The notes below the pieces were generated by a model. It did not search any database. It had not been told where the DNA came from and saw nothing but the letters and a program-made list of their open reading frames with translations. From contig JANQNQ010000008.1 in NCBI GenBank assembly GCA_028279515.1, positions 1 to 64,000 on the forward strand: a stretch of 64,000 bases of DNA, written 5' to 3'. The position numbers and the translations under genes were made by a program. How positions within the stretch are numbered: the first letter of the stretch is position 1; each line of letters starts with the position of its first letter. Below, piece by piece: positions 1 to 8,695 of this stretch. This stretch comes from Flavobacteriaceae bacterium. Lineage in GTDB: Bacteria > Bacteroidota > Bacteroidia > Flavobacteriales > Flavobacteriaceae.

Positions 1-1935
1 GTCGGCTATCGGCGCCGTGCTGTTGAAGGTGGTGTAGTTGTGCTCCTCCACCAGGTTGTCCGAGGCCTTGGGAGGGATCACATAGGTGAGGTTCCCGAAA
101 TCGTCATAGACATAGTGGGTATCGTGTGGCACAGCGGTCTCATTGGTTCCGTTGCCATCGGTATCGGTGGCCGTATAGGTCCTTTTTAGGACGACACGGT
201 CCTGTTTGTCCTTGTACTCTTCGGTAGTGTGCTCGTGTATATTGTACTGCGTTGGCGACCAGTTCTCATCCCTAGTGATGGTCTTGCTTAGGCTTCCAAC
301 AAAATAGGGGCCTTCCTTTAACAGTTGGATATTGTAAAGCCCCAGCGTGGCGTCCCATTCTGCCAACGCTCGAAAATTCTTGAAGCCGTTGTCCGAGATG
401 ATGGTGACCCTTACATCGTCAATAGACACACTGCTGCCATTTGGTGCATTGGTGACCTGAAAGGCAAGCTGAGAGCTAGTAGCTCCTGCAGGGACTTCGT
501 ACTCATGTACATGGTATCCGTTGATCGCCTGGGTGAGCAGCTCGTTCACTGTAGCACCATGGACCATGCGAACATTCAGGTCTGTGGAGTTCGAGACATC
601 ATAGAGATTGTAGCTGACCCGTATGCGTGTTTCTGGTGAAAGAGTCAACGGCAGTTGCGCTCCCCCAACATTGCTCCCACTTTCCAAAAGGACCTTCATC
701 CTATCGTTCTCTACCAATAATGTAGCACTATCCAAAGAAGTCCAATCTAGGAGCTGGTTGCTGTCACCAAACCTGTAAACGACCAAATCGGTATTAGTTC
801 CTTCCTGGTTTACATCGTATTCAAACTTGATGGTATGGTCGTTATCGCTACCATGGTCTACTACCCAAGAACTTCCCGGCGCACCCTGCTCCAAGGGTCT
901 GCTTAAAGGCGAGGCTTCCATGCGAAGCTCACTATATGGGTTTGACGTGTTATATTTTGCAAGATAGAAGGCATTCAGCTCGGTGAGCGGGTCCACATAG
1001 ATATCTCCCCCTTGGGTGCCGTTGGCGGCATAGGGAAGGTATTCCTTGGTCTGCCTTCCGAAGGCATCATACTCCATATGGCTCACAATGTCCTTGGCCA
1101 CCGATTCCACCAATACCTCCTCAATCGGTAGCATGTTCTCATCCATGCGCTCCATAATCGGGTTGTAGAGATACTGTCTTGAGTTCTCATCCACACCGTA
1201 GTAGAAATAATTGCGAACCCTTGTATCTACACTATAGCTTCGCCACTTGAACTCGGTGGCGTCCAATACCTTAGTGCCGTTGATGTCATAGACCCCACTT
1301 ACGCCCGTATCACTTCCCGTATAGTTATGTGGATGCACCACTCCGACCATCAAGTACCAGGTGTCGATCTGTGGCAGGTCCCCCACAAAGAAATAGGGAT
1401 TCCCATTCTCCGTACCGTCCAGGTTATTGACCTTTTGGATTCCGTGATAGGTATGCCCATCGGCGAGATTTCCGGTCTTCTTCACCCAGACACTGTAGCG
1501 ATAGCCAGAGGTCTTGTCGATGGCAAAGTAGTCTGTGTTCCATCCTCCATCGGCGTCCGGGGTCAAATCGTTACCGCACTGCCATTGCAGTACGCTGTCA
1601 CCATGGGGGCCTGTGGCCATGATACGTACGTTTTCACTGGTGGGACCGTTCTGGTTGAAGAAGGGGGTGGAACCGCTGCCCGCGTCCCAGTCGCCCTTCC
1701 AGTCCAAGAGGTTCACCGCATAGGTGCGTCCGGCGGCACGCACGGCCACCGATTGTTTTGCACGGCCAAGCCCATCTACATAATTCACTTGTTCTATCTT
1801 ATCGTCATTGCCAACATTGCCATCCTCGGTAGCAACCTGATAGGCTGTTGTCTTAACGTAATTCTCGGTCTGTGTTTGTCCGATGGCCAGCATCGGAAGC
1901 ATGAATGCTATTGCTAATATGATTCTTTTCATCAT
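1..1935 (-). CDS. RHS-type secreted protein with DUF6443-like N-terminus (partial, C-terminus beyond left edge)
   Basis: The minus frame is open from ATG 1935 (or 1932) to the window edge, giving 645 codons without a stop. It starts with a signal peptide (MKRIILAIAFMLPMLAIGQ). The next stretch (residues ~20-70, with the phrase QVNYVDGLGRAKQSV) is typical of the DUF6443 module of Bacteroidota RHS proteins. RHS-like phrases follow: EYDAFGRQTKEYLPYA near residue 283 and GNLTYVIPPKA near 620. Two beta-sandwich-like stretches, residues ~75-275 and ~380-515 (the latter ending SIDDVRVT), interrupt the RHS sequence. The gene lies 4 bp downstream of the 1191-aa RHS gene, so the two are probably cotranscribed. 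Relatives usually end in an RHS core plus a variable, often toxic, C-terminus; that part is not visible here, so a toxin role is only inference. Confidence 0.85.
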   Translation of the reverse strand, partial: MMKRIILAIAFMLPMLAIGQTQTENYVKTTAYQVATEDGNVGNDDKIEQVNYVDGLGRAKQSVAVRAAGRTYAVNLLDWKGDWDAGSGSTPFFNQNGPTSENVRIMATGPHGDSVLQWQCGNDLTPDADGGWNTDYFAIDKTSGYRYSVWVKKTGNLADGHTYHGIQKVNNLDGTENGNPYFFVGDLPQIDTWYLMVGVVHPHNYTGSDTGVSGVYDINGTKVLDATEFKWRSYSVDTRVRNYFYYGVDENSRQYLYNPIMERMDENMLPIEEVLVESVAKDIVSHMEYDAFGRQTKEYLPYAANGTQGGDIYVDPLTELNAFYLAKYNTSNPYSELRMEASPLSRPLEQGAPGSSWVVDHGSDNDHTIKFEYDVNQEGTNTDLVVYRFGDSNQLLDWTSLDSATLLVENDRMKVLLESGSNVGGAQLPLTLSPETRIRVSYNLYDVSNSTDLNVRMVHGATVNELLTQAINGYHVHEYEVPAGATSSQLAFQVTNAPNGSSVSIDDVRVTIISDNGFKNFRALAEWDATLGLYNIQLLKEGPYFVGSLSKTITRDENWSPTQYNIHEHTTEEYKDKQDRVVLKRTYTATDTDGNGTNETAVPHDTHYVYDDFGNLTYVIPPKASDNLVEEHNYTTFNSTAPIAD

Positions 1936-1939
1936 CGGT

Positions 1940-4900
1940 CTAGTTTTGTGGTCTGTAGTTGTACTCATTCTCTGAAAGGATCTTACCTTCGGCATCCTTT
2001 ACCTGCTTTAGACGATTGTGTTCGTCGAACAGATAATAGGTGGTGCGTCCGCGCGCATCAGTGATGCTAGTTACCCCAACCATTGGGTCGTAAGTATAAG
2101 TGGTGACCATGGCCTCGGGAAACTCCGCTCGAAGCGCTGCCAATGCTGTTCTTAAGGCATCCTCGGTTGTCTCATCCACATCGGCATTGGAAGCTGATAT
2201 GGCCGCATCGATTGCTGTCTGTTGCGAGGCGGTAATACCGCTCTGCTCGACATTGTCGAGCTTGGCGATCGGGTACTTCGCATCATACCCCCAGGCATAG
2301 GAAACCGCGGTACCGTTTGCCTGTTTGGCCTGTTTTGCGTTTCCGTTTGTGTCATATTCGAACTCTACACGGGATTCAATAGTGTGGTCCGTACCTTTAG
2401 CTATCTCAATCTTAGCGACCTGAAAGCCCTGTCCAACCTGTGCGTAGTTGTTCTTTCTTATAGACATTCGTTGCCCTTCTCTGAAGGTCTCTACCTGCAG
2501 TTGATCGGTCAAACGATTGCCTGTAACCATCGCTGTAGATACCGCATCTGTAAGGTCCTTTGGATAGGTGTATGTTGTCTTGAGTTGTCGATCGTCGCTA
2601 TCGGTGGTAATGGACTCACGAAGTAGCCAATCGATACTGGAATCGTAGCTCATATCCACTTGCTGGTGTTCTTCTACCCCGTTATAATAGTTGGTGGTCT
2701 TGACCTGAATGGTATTCCCTATTCTTCCACCCGCAGTAACGACCTGCATGGTGTTGCCAGCCAGTTTCAAATCATTGAGACATCCTGGTTCGATACAGGG
2801 TTGTGGATTGGAGTGACAGTTAATCCCCAGATAATAGGAATACAAGCAATTGATCTCTGCATCTATGAACTCATAGGTGTAGAGTCCGTTGGTAGGACTC
2901 TGCACCACTTTTGGATACTTGAAGGTATTGCCAGGTTCGCGCTTGATGGCGATTCCTTTGTTGATATAATACAGATGGTCTTCATAAGCGTACTCGCTCA
3001 AGGTCTTTTGACTCCCCGAATCGTCGTACTGTTTCATATTCTTTTCCTTACCCACCTCATGATTGGAGATATAATAGGTAAGGAACGGAGGCAGTCCATT
3101 CGAGTAGATTCCGGAGCCTGAATCAGACCCGTTTCCGTCGTTATAGAACTCATGTTGAGTGTATCCCAAAGTGCCGTTGTTTCCATCATTCGAGATCTGT
3201 TGTTCGAAAACCTTGGAATAGGCCACATGCGGTCGACTACCTCCGCTGGAGGTTGATACACGGTTCATGTACTGCACACTGTTGATCCCCTCGCTGAGAA
3301 AGGGGTTGTTGGCCGCTGCAGCCTGTGTGACATTGATCTGTCCTTGCGTCATATAGGATAGGTAGGGTCTAAAGACCACCTTTCCCGAGGAATTTGGTCC
3401 GTTCACGGAAGTACTGTAGGAATATCGTTTTTCGGTGGCCAGCTCTCCGTCTTTTGCATAGTTCTTAATCGAGGCGACCCTGATTCCGGCGCGCTCCACC
3501 GCTCCCTGTCCGATGGTGCTGCTACTCACGACTTCATCTCTGGATACTTTGGCTGAAATCGTCCTATTCGGATTTCTATTGACCAGCATCATCTCATAGC
3601 AACCCGGTTCTAAGTATTTGCTTTGATTTCCTTCGGTGAAGTACCATGCAAAGTCTACTTGCACATAACCAGATTGATCATAGACCTCATCATATGCCAA
3701 TGTCGAAGAAGGACAGGTCACAGTTCCTCCAGATGTAGGTGGTTGTCTTAGGAAGATAAAGGCCTCCAATGGAAATACCCCAGCCAGATTGTCTCCTACA
3801 TTCGTGAAGGAAAAGTCATAGACGCCAGCCTCTTGGATGGTAAAGTTCAGAGAAGCCACCTTGGGAGGAGTGGCACCATATAGGTCCTGACAGTAATAGT
3901 TACAAGGTGTGCTATTGTCGATGCCTCCGGTCAGCCCGAGTTGAGCATAGATGACCTCTTGTTCCTGTTCGTTTATATTGTCGTCGTAGTCGTAGGGTGT
4001 GGTATGCGGTTCGAACTCGAATATGCTATGTCCTCCTGTTGGGTACGTCATCTTGGTGAGTATCCCAATTTTGGCAAAGTTAAAGTCCGGATCGCGATCT
4101 GCACCACCATAGGTGTCCTCATCGATTGTGATCGATGGGTAGAGCACCGTATTGGAGTTAGCCCCGTTGTAATAGCCCAAATAATCTTGGGCCAGGGATA
4201 CGCGTGATGGGAGTAATTCTGGTGATTCGTACTCAAAGCTGAACTTCCTGATTTCTGTAGAACCAGGAGCAGAAATTTCTAAACTGTCCAGTTTTAATCT
4301 TATATATTCATCATCCAAAGTGGATACGGGAGAGTTTGTGACATCACCAAAGTAGCTGTGATAAAAGGTGAAGGTCTTGAATGCAGTACTTTGGTCGGGC
4401 AGATACAGATGGATATTGTCGACGGCCGAGTTAACCCCAACGATGTCAAGTCGTGACTTAAGGTCAATCGAGAGCATCTTATCCCCATTGTGATGTATTT
4501 CAGACAGCACTTGCTGGTTGATGTTGTATTCTGAATTCTGGAAGGTTCGGTTTCCATACTCAATTGGATAGTTCTCTACTGTTTGGTTACCATCATCCAT
4601 GTTGTTCACAATCGATTGCACGGGAGATGGTGATTGCGGCTGCGTCCAGAATCCCATTGCCGTATAGCTGAAAGTAAAAGTGTCCTTACGATTAGGCGAT
4701 TCGATCTTGGTGAGCAGCCATGAAGAATTATAGTCCTTGACCATTCCATAAGGGATCTCGCCGTTGGTCTCATCGATATAGGGATCCTCTCCTTGGTAGT
4801 GGGTCTCTTCGGCTACTTCGAAATGGAATTTTGTGCCACCCTCATTTGTGATGACCCATTCGGTGATCGAAGAAGTAGTGGCGTCCTGGGTGAACTCTAC

Positions 4901-5515
4901 TTTGATTCTTGGGTTGTGCAGGGTCCTTGGAATTCTCGTTGCTACATCGAATACGATATAGTCGTTGATTCCCAAAGCATTTAAGCTGAAATAATCTGGT
5001 TGTGTATCGTACTTGTTGATACTCACGTCCTTTAAGAAATAGAAGTAATCAGAAACTTCCTGTTCGGTGGCAAAGTAGGTGTTCTCGTTGATGTAGGATA
5101 GCATACCTTGTTGAACTACATTGTCCCAAATGGTGAAGTACTCTGGATTGGCATTCCTGAAATCGTCAGGGAAACCATTGGCGATGCGGCTTATACGTCC
5201 GCCAACATTTAGGTTCCAACCAAGGCCCACTTGAGTGGCCAGCTGCTCAATCTTGATACCACTGGCATCATAGCTGAGACTGATGGGGACGCCCATCTCT
5301 CGGCCCTGAATCGTATAGATTGGTACCTGAATGTTAGGTGTTCCTGTGTATAGGCTCACGGGTATATCACCATACTTGGTGAAGGCTTCTGCTTCCGGAG
5401 CGTTAGGGACTCCGGCGACGCGTTCGAGCTCGGCGGCCGCGTCGAAGAGATTCGTTTGTGCTTGGGCCATGAAACATACCATGCCAAGCAACAACAATAG
5501 AAAAACTTTCTTCAT
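1940..5515 (-). CDS. Large secreted RHS-repeat-type protein (1191 aa)
   Basis: The protein has a signal peptide (MKKVFLLLLLGMVCFMAQAQ). An N-terminal region with KYGDIPVSLYTGTPNIQVPI and QVGLGWNLNVGGRISR (residues ~45-110) is typical of the beta-rich shell start of Bacteroidota RHS/SpvB-like proteins. The long middle region has no motif I recognise. YD-type repeats come at the end (FEYDTNGNAKQAKQANG, TYTYDPMVGVTSITDARGR). The protein stops after a few repeats without a core domain or toxin tail, and the next gene, 4 bp downstream, continues with DUF6443 and RHS repeats. The two may therefore be halves of one surface machine. GC content looks higher than in most of the window. Family membership is confident; the biochemical role is unknown. 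Confidence 0.85.
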   Translation of the reverse strand: MKKVFLLLLLGMVCFMAQAQTNLFDAAAELERVAGVPNAPEAEAFTKYGDIPVSLYTGTPNIQVPIYTIQGREMGVPISLSYDASGIKIEQLATQVGLGWNLNVGGRISRIANGFPDDFRNANPEYFTIWDNVVQQGMLSYINENTYFATEQEVSDYFYFLKDVSINKYDTQPDYFSLNALGINDYIVFDVATRIPRTLHNPRIKVEFTQDATTSSITEWVITNEGGTKFHFEVAEETHYQGEDPYIDETNGEIPYGMVKDYNSSWLLTKIESPNRKDTFTFSYTAMGFWTQPQSPSPVQSIVNNMDDGNQTVENYPIEYGNRTFQNSEYNINQQVLSEIHHNGDKMLSIDLKSRLDIVGVNSAVDNIHLYLPDQSTAFKTFTFYHSYFGDVTNSPVSTLDDEYIRLKLDSLEISAPGSTEIRKFSFEYESPELLPSRVSLAQDYLGYYNGANSNTVLYPSITIDEDTYGGADRDPDFNFAKIGILTKMTYPTGGHSIFEFEPHTTPYDYDDNINEQEQEVIYAQLGLTGGIDNSTPCNYYCQDLYGATPPKVASLNFTIQEAGVYDFSFTNVGDNLAGVFPLEAFIFLRQPPTSGGTVTCPSSTLAYDEVYDQSGYVQVDFAWYFTEGNQSKYLEPGCYEMMLVNRNPNRTISAKVSRDEVVSSSTIGQGAVERAGIRVASIKNYAKDGELATEKRYSYSTSVNGPNSSGKVVFRPYLSYMTQGQINVTQAAAANNPFLSEGINSVQYMNRVSTSSGGSRPHVAYSKVFEQQISNDGNNGTLGYTQHEFYNDGNGSDSGSGIYSNGLPPFLTYYISNHEVGKEKNMKQYDDSGSQKTLSEYAYEDHLYYINKGIAIKREPGNTFKYPKVVQSPTNGLYTYEFIDAEINCLYSYYLGINCHSNPQPCIEPGCLNDLKLAGNTMQVVTAGGRIGNTIQVKTTNYYNGVEEHQQVDMSYDSSIDWLLRESITTDSDDRQLKTTYTYPKDLTDAVSTAMVTGNRLTDQLQVETFREGQRMSIRKNNYAQVGQGFQVAKIEIAKGTDHTIESRVEFEYDTNGNAKQAKQANGTAVSYAWGYDAKYPIAKLDNVEQSGITASQQTAIDAAISASNADVDETTEDALRTALAALRAEFPEAMVTTYTYDPMVGVTSITDARGRTTYYLFDEHNRLKQVKDAEGKILSENEYNYRPQN

Positions 5516-5951
5516 TGGTTAAAAGTGTTTAAGGTTGACGTTATGTAGTTTATCTCGATCTGTATTAAAGCGGATGAGGGTTTTCCAATTTCAAAGGAGG
5601 AAACTTTCGGTTGAAAATCCTAGAACGATCTTGTAAGCGCTGAAAAAACTTTGTAAGCGCTAAATTTTTAGTTTCTCATTTTGTTTTTTAACAAAATATT
5701 AACAGGAAAAAGCTTAAAAACGGAATGTCGATGCATATGGATCTTGGTTTAAAAATTCGGCTATTTTTTCTTGAAGGGAGGTAAAGATGGTATTTTCTCT
5801 GAGGGCTGCAAAGGGATTTTGAGAGGTGTTCCCGTAGTTGCAGTTGATAGTTGTTAGTTCTTAGTCGTTAGTTGTTGGTCTACCCGCGCTCTTTATTTTC
5901 CTCATAGTCCGTAGCTCACAGAGCGTAGGACTAGTATTTAGTTATTAGAGA

Positions 5952-6016
5952 CAACCCTTCCGTCTTGCCCTTCGCTACTCAGGGCAATCCACCTTCCCTT
6001 GGAAAGGGAAGGAATT
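5952..6016. repeat. 65-bp double-hairpin repeat, copy 1
   Basis: Contains two adjacent stem-loops: TTGCCCT...AGGGCAA, and a near-palindrome CCTTCCCTTGG...AAGGGAAGG. A second copy with the same outer sequence is at 6330-6394. Confidence 0.8.
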
Positions 6017-6329
6017 CTTACTTTTCTTATTTGAGTTACCACTATCTAAATTAGGGACTGATAGCTTCTGACAGAAACTTCGTGTAATAAGCAGGGTGGA
6101 TATGGAAGTAATTGGAGTTGTGCTTCCCGTCATTGCAATTAATTCCTGCGAAGGCAGGAATCAGTCGTTAAACCTTCGCATAAAGCTTCGGTTTATGATT
6201 ATAGTCTTTGGTCGATAGTCGTTAGACCACTCATGCTCTTTATTCCTGCGCCCGCGTGCCGCTGAAGATTTAGCGGAGAGGCAAGGCAGGAATCTGTTCT
6301 TAGTTCTTAGTCTTTAGTTATTGGAGTAT

Positions 6330-6394
6330 CAACCCTTCCGTCTTGCCCTTCGTTCCTAAGGGCAATCCACCTTCCCTTTCCAAGGGAAGGAATT
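6330..6394. repeat. 65-bp double-hairpin repeat, copy 2
   Basis: Same layout as the copy at 5952-6016 with a few changes in the first loop. The 21-bp second palindrome is the exact reverse complement of the one in copy 1, so its asymmetric centre is flipped between the copies. Confidence 0.8.
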
Positions 6395-6661
6395 TCATGT
6401 TTAATTTAAGAATTGGCCCCTACAGATGGAAGTTTCGTGTAATAAGTGGTTCGCTTTTGGGATAAGCGTAACAAACTCCCCGCTTCAGCAAGCTGAACCA
6501 CCCCTCTTTAACCAACGAGTGTCATTCCCCCGTAGGCGGGAATCTGTAATCCTCCCCTCTAGAAAGAGGGGACCGAGGGGTGTGTATTATGTGATTTCTA
6601 GTTTTTAAGCATTTTATACACCTCCCTTAATCCCTCCTTTTTAGGACGGAGATGTATCAAA

Positions 6662-6688
6662 TAAAAAAAGAGCGCCCGATGGGCGCGC
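6662..6688 (-). terminator. Rho-independent terminator for the DUF5689/TonB operon
   Basis: On the minus strand, GCGCCC and GGGCGC pair around a 3-nt loop and are followed by a run of seven T. It sits about 30 bp past the stop of the 6717-8666 gene. Confidence 0.8.
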
Positions 6689-6716
6689 TTTTCTGCTTAT
6701 ATAAAAATCTTTAGGA

Positions 6717-8666
6717 TTAGTTTCCTGTGATCTCTACTCTGTCTAATTGTAGGGTTGTAGAGATGGTTCCTCCGTTACTGTCGTATACAAAAGCAACGTA
6801 TCCTGTACCTGTTACAGTAGAAAGATCGATTGGATCAGAGTCTTCGTATACGTTGTCGAAGAATCCTCCGTTGTTGATCAATCCCGCTGTTTCATCAGCT
6901 CCGATCTGTGTCCAAGTAGCTGAGTTAGGATCTCCGTTTCCTGTGTAATCCGTAGAATAGAAGATCTTCAATGGATTTCCGTTTTGGAAGGCATCAGCCA
7001 TCTTGATTCTCAACGCTTCGTTTCCTTGCGCGTCAAAATCAATCTCTGGAGTTACCAACCAAGTTACTACATCTAGGATTGGGTTTCCGCCACCGGCGAA
7101 AGCACTCATTTGCGCGTAGAAAACACCTCCAAAGTCATTCGGGTTCCAAAGGGCAGTTCCTGTAGTTGCTACAGTTTCCCATGTTGCAGGAATACCACTG
7201 TTAAACTCTTCTTCGAAGAACGCTACTGGCTCTTGACATCTTGCTCCTGTCATACCTGCAACACCGTCCAAGTTTCTCAACAATAACTGTGGAGCGTTGA
7301 AAGTAGATGCAACACCTAAAATCGGTCCGTTTCCAGTCGCTACTGTATCACCGCTGAAAGAAGCAGCAGATCTTGTAAACATTGCCAATGTATTGTTACA
7401 ATCTGTGATATTTTGTGTTCCAGAGTAGTTGTCTCCTTGTTCGTCATCTAGGAACTGAACACCGTCGATCTGTACGTATTGAGATTCGTAATCTCCACTT
7501 AATACGTCGCTGATCGTTACTACTGCAGGTCCAGGTAATGCATTGTTTTGAGAAAGAATCTCAACATCGTCAAAATCGATGTTCTCTAATTGTACCAATC
7601 CGGCAAAAGTATCTAGGTTGTATCCGTCGATTGCCAAACGTACCATATCACCTTCCATTAGGCCTTGTCCGTCAGAATCAAAACGGAATACGATTCCGCC
7701 AGTCTCATCCTGAACAACTACGTTTCTTCCAGTAATATTGTCATCGTTGTTTCCAGAAAGGATTACAATCCCTTCTACAAAACGAGAATCGTTCAATGGC
7801 GTGTCTTGCTCTTTCAAACGCAATGCACCAATACCAATTCTTTCTAAGGGTTGTCTTGCTCCTTCAATCTGAACATCATCAATGGTACGTGCCAATAATT
7901 GGTAATCGTTACCAAACTTCGTAAGGATTCCTCTAACAGTACCTCTTCCTTCAGCAACTGGGAAAGAAGCAAAATCTGCAAATGAACTTGTTCTGAAGAT
8001 CACTTCGAAACCAACGGTATCACTCAACAAGTGGTTTGTAGAACCTCCAAGATCGTTACTTTCATCGTAGTACGTAGTTCCGATAGCATCATCCAAGAAC
8101 TGAACATCTGTGAACTCAACCAATGTGTTCAAGTATTGGTCAGAAATCTCATTCACTCCGATTCTGTTAACGATGTTATCCTCTTGAATAAAATCACAAG
8201 AACGGATTACAACGTCTCTGTAAATGGTTTCAGGAAGACGTCCTACTTGGTTTCCTCCAAAAAGGTCTCCAATCTCTAACGCGTCAAAGTCAACTGCCGT
8301 GTATCTATCCTTTAGCTTGATGTATACCTTTCTTCCTGGTTCGAACTCTGTGTAAAGATCCGTCACGTCAATGGCAACACTAAATCCAAGAGAACCATCT
8401 AGGGTTTGGATAGAAACATTCTTAAAGAAGTTACCTCCTTCATCACTTGATACTACGTATCCTTCAATCACATCGTCATCCGTATACTGTGTCGCATTTT
8501 GAGTAGACACATCAAAAATGTCTTGAACCGTTTTTGTAGCGGTCAAGCCTGGATCATTACAATCTAAATTTGGAATCCCGAAATCATCATCCTCAACACA
8601 GCCCGTAAAAAGACCAACTGCCATCAATCCGAAAAGGAAACCTTTAATGATATTATTTGTTTTCAT
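6717..8666 (-). CDS. DUF5689 / choice-of-anchor-J-type surface lipoprotein
   Basis: ATG 8666 is preferred over the in-frame ATG at 8690 because it places a clean lipoprotein signal (lipobox LFTGC, Cys 23) at the N-terminus of a 649-aa protein. Residues ~40-270 look like the DUF5689 domain. A second OB-like segment follows (~280-450, with IVILSGNNDDNITGRNVVVQ). The last ~170 residues resemble a choice-of-anchor J/cleaved-adhesin beta-sandwich (EEEFNSGIPATWE... LQLDRVEITGN). The gene lies 29 bp downstream of a TonB receptor and ends at a strong terminator, so the two form an operon. By analogy with SusC/SusD-like pairs, the lipoprotein may capture ligand for the receptor. The divergent secreted nuclease/phosphatase-family enzyme suggests a nucleic-acid or phosphoester substrate, but that is inference. 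Confidence 0.85.
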   Translation of the reverse strand: MKTNNIIKGFLFGLMAVGLFTGCVEDDDFGIPNLDCNDPGLTATKTVQDIFDVSTQNATQYTDDDVIEGYVVSSDEGGNFFKNVSIQTLDGSLGFSVAIDVTDLYTEFEPGRKVYIKLKDRYTAVDFDALEIGDLFGGNQVGRLPETIYRDVVIRSCDFIQEDNIVNRIGVNEISDQYLNTLVEFTDVQFLDDAIGTTYYDESNDLGGSTNHLLSDTVGFEVIFRTSSFADFASFPVAEGRGTVRGILTKFGNDYQLLARTIDDVQIEGARQPLERIGIGALRLKEQDTPLNDSRFVEGIVILSGNNDDNITGRNVVVQDETGGIVFRFDSDGQGLMEGDMVRLAIDGYNLDTFAGLVQLENIDFDDVEILSQNNALPGPAVVTISDVLSGDYESQYVQIDGVQFLDDEQGDNYSGTQNITDCNNTLAMFTRSAASFSGDTVATGNGPILGVASTFNAPQLLLRNLDGVAGMTGARCQEPVAFFEEEFNSGIPATWETVATTGTALWNPNDFGGVFYAQMSAFAGGGNPILDVVTWLVTPEIDFDAQGNEALRIKMADAFQNGNPLKIFYSTDYTGNGDPNSATWTQIGADETAGLINNGGFFDNVYEDSDPIDLSTVTGTGYVAFVYDSNGGTISTTLQLDRVEITGN

Positions 8667-8695
8667 TATAAAAATATTTTCTAAGTTCATTTTAA

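Larger units (their letters stand above)
5516..6661. other. Non-coding region rich in short hairpin repeats
   Basis: About 1.15 kb with no credible gene. It holds two copies of a 65-bp double-hairpin repeat (listed separately). It also holds dispersed short palindromes: TCCTGCGAAGGCAGGAATC near 6144-6162, a related expanded form at 6243-6294, a GTAGGCGGGAATC form near 6531-6543, and CCCCTCTAGAAAGAGGGG near 6553-6570. Tracts rich in TTAGT/TTAGTC recur near 5847-5880, 6195-6220 and 6297-6320. Near 5628-5665 there is a direct repeat, TTGTAAGCGCT, 22 bp apart, in the upstream region of the RHS gene. The mosaic looks like accumulated small repeats rather than regulatory DNA. Confidence 0.7.

Noticed and set aside
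1327-1917. 196-aa plus-strand ORF
   Set aside because: It lies wholly antisense to the partial RHS gene, and the encoded protein has no recognisable domain or plausible start context.
2222-3121. Two plus-strand ORFs (134 and 153 aa) antisense to the 1191-aa RHS gene
   Set aside because: Antisense shadows in a GC-richer coding region; no domain, no promoter and no ribosome context.
6426-6608. 60-aa ORF in the repeat-rich gap
   Set aside because: Its sequence (FPRRRES, KRGPRG) is the translation of the short palindromic repeats.
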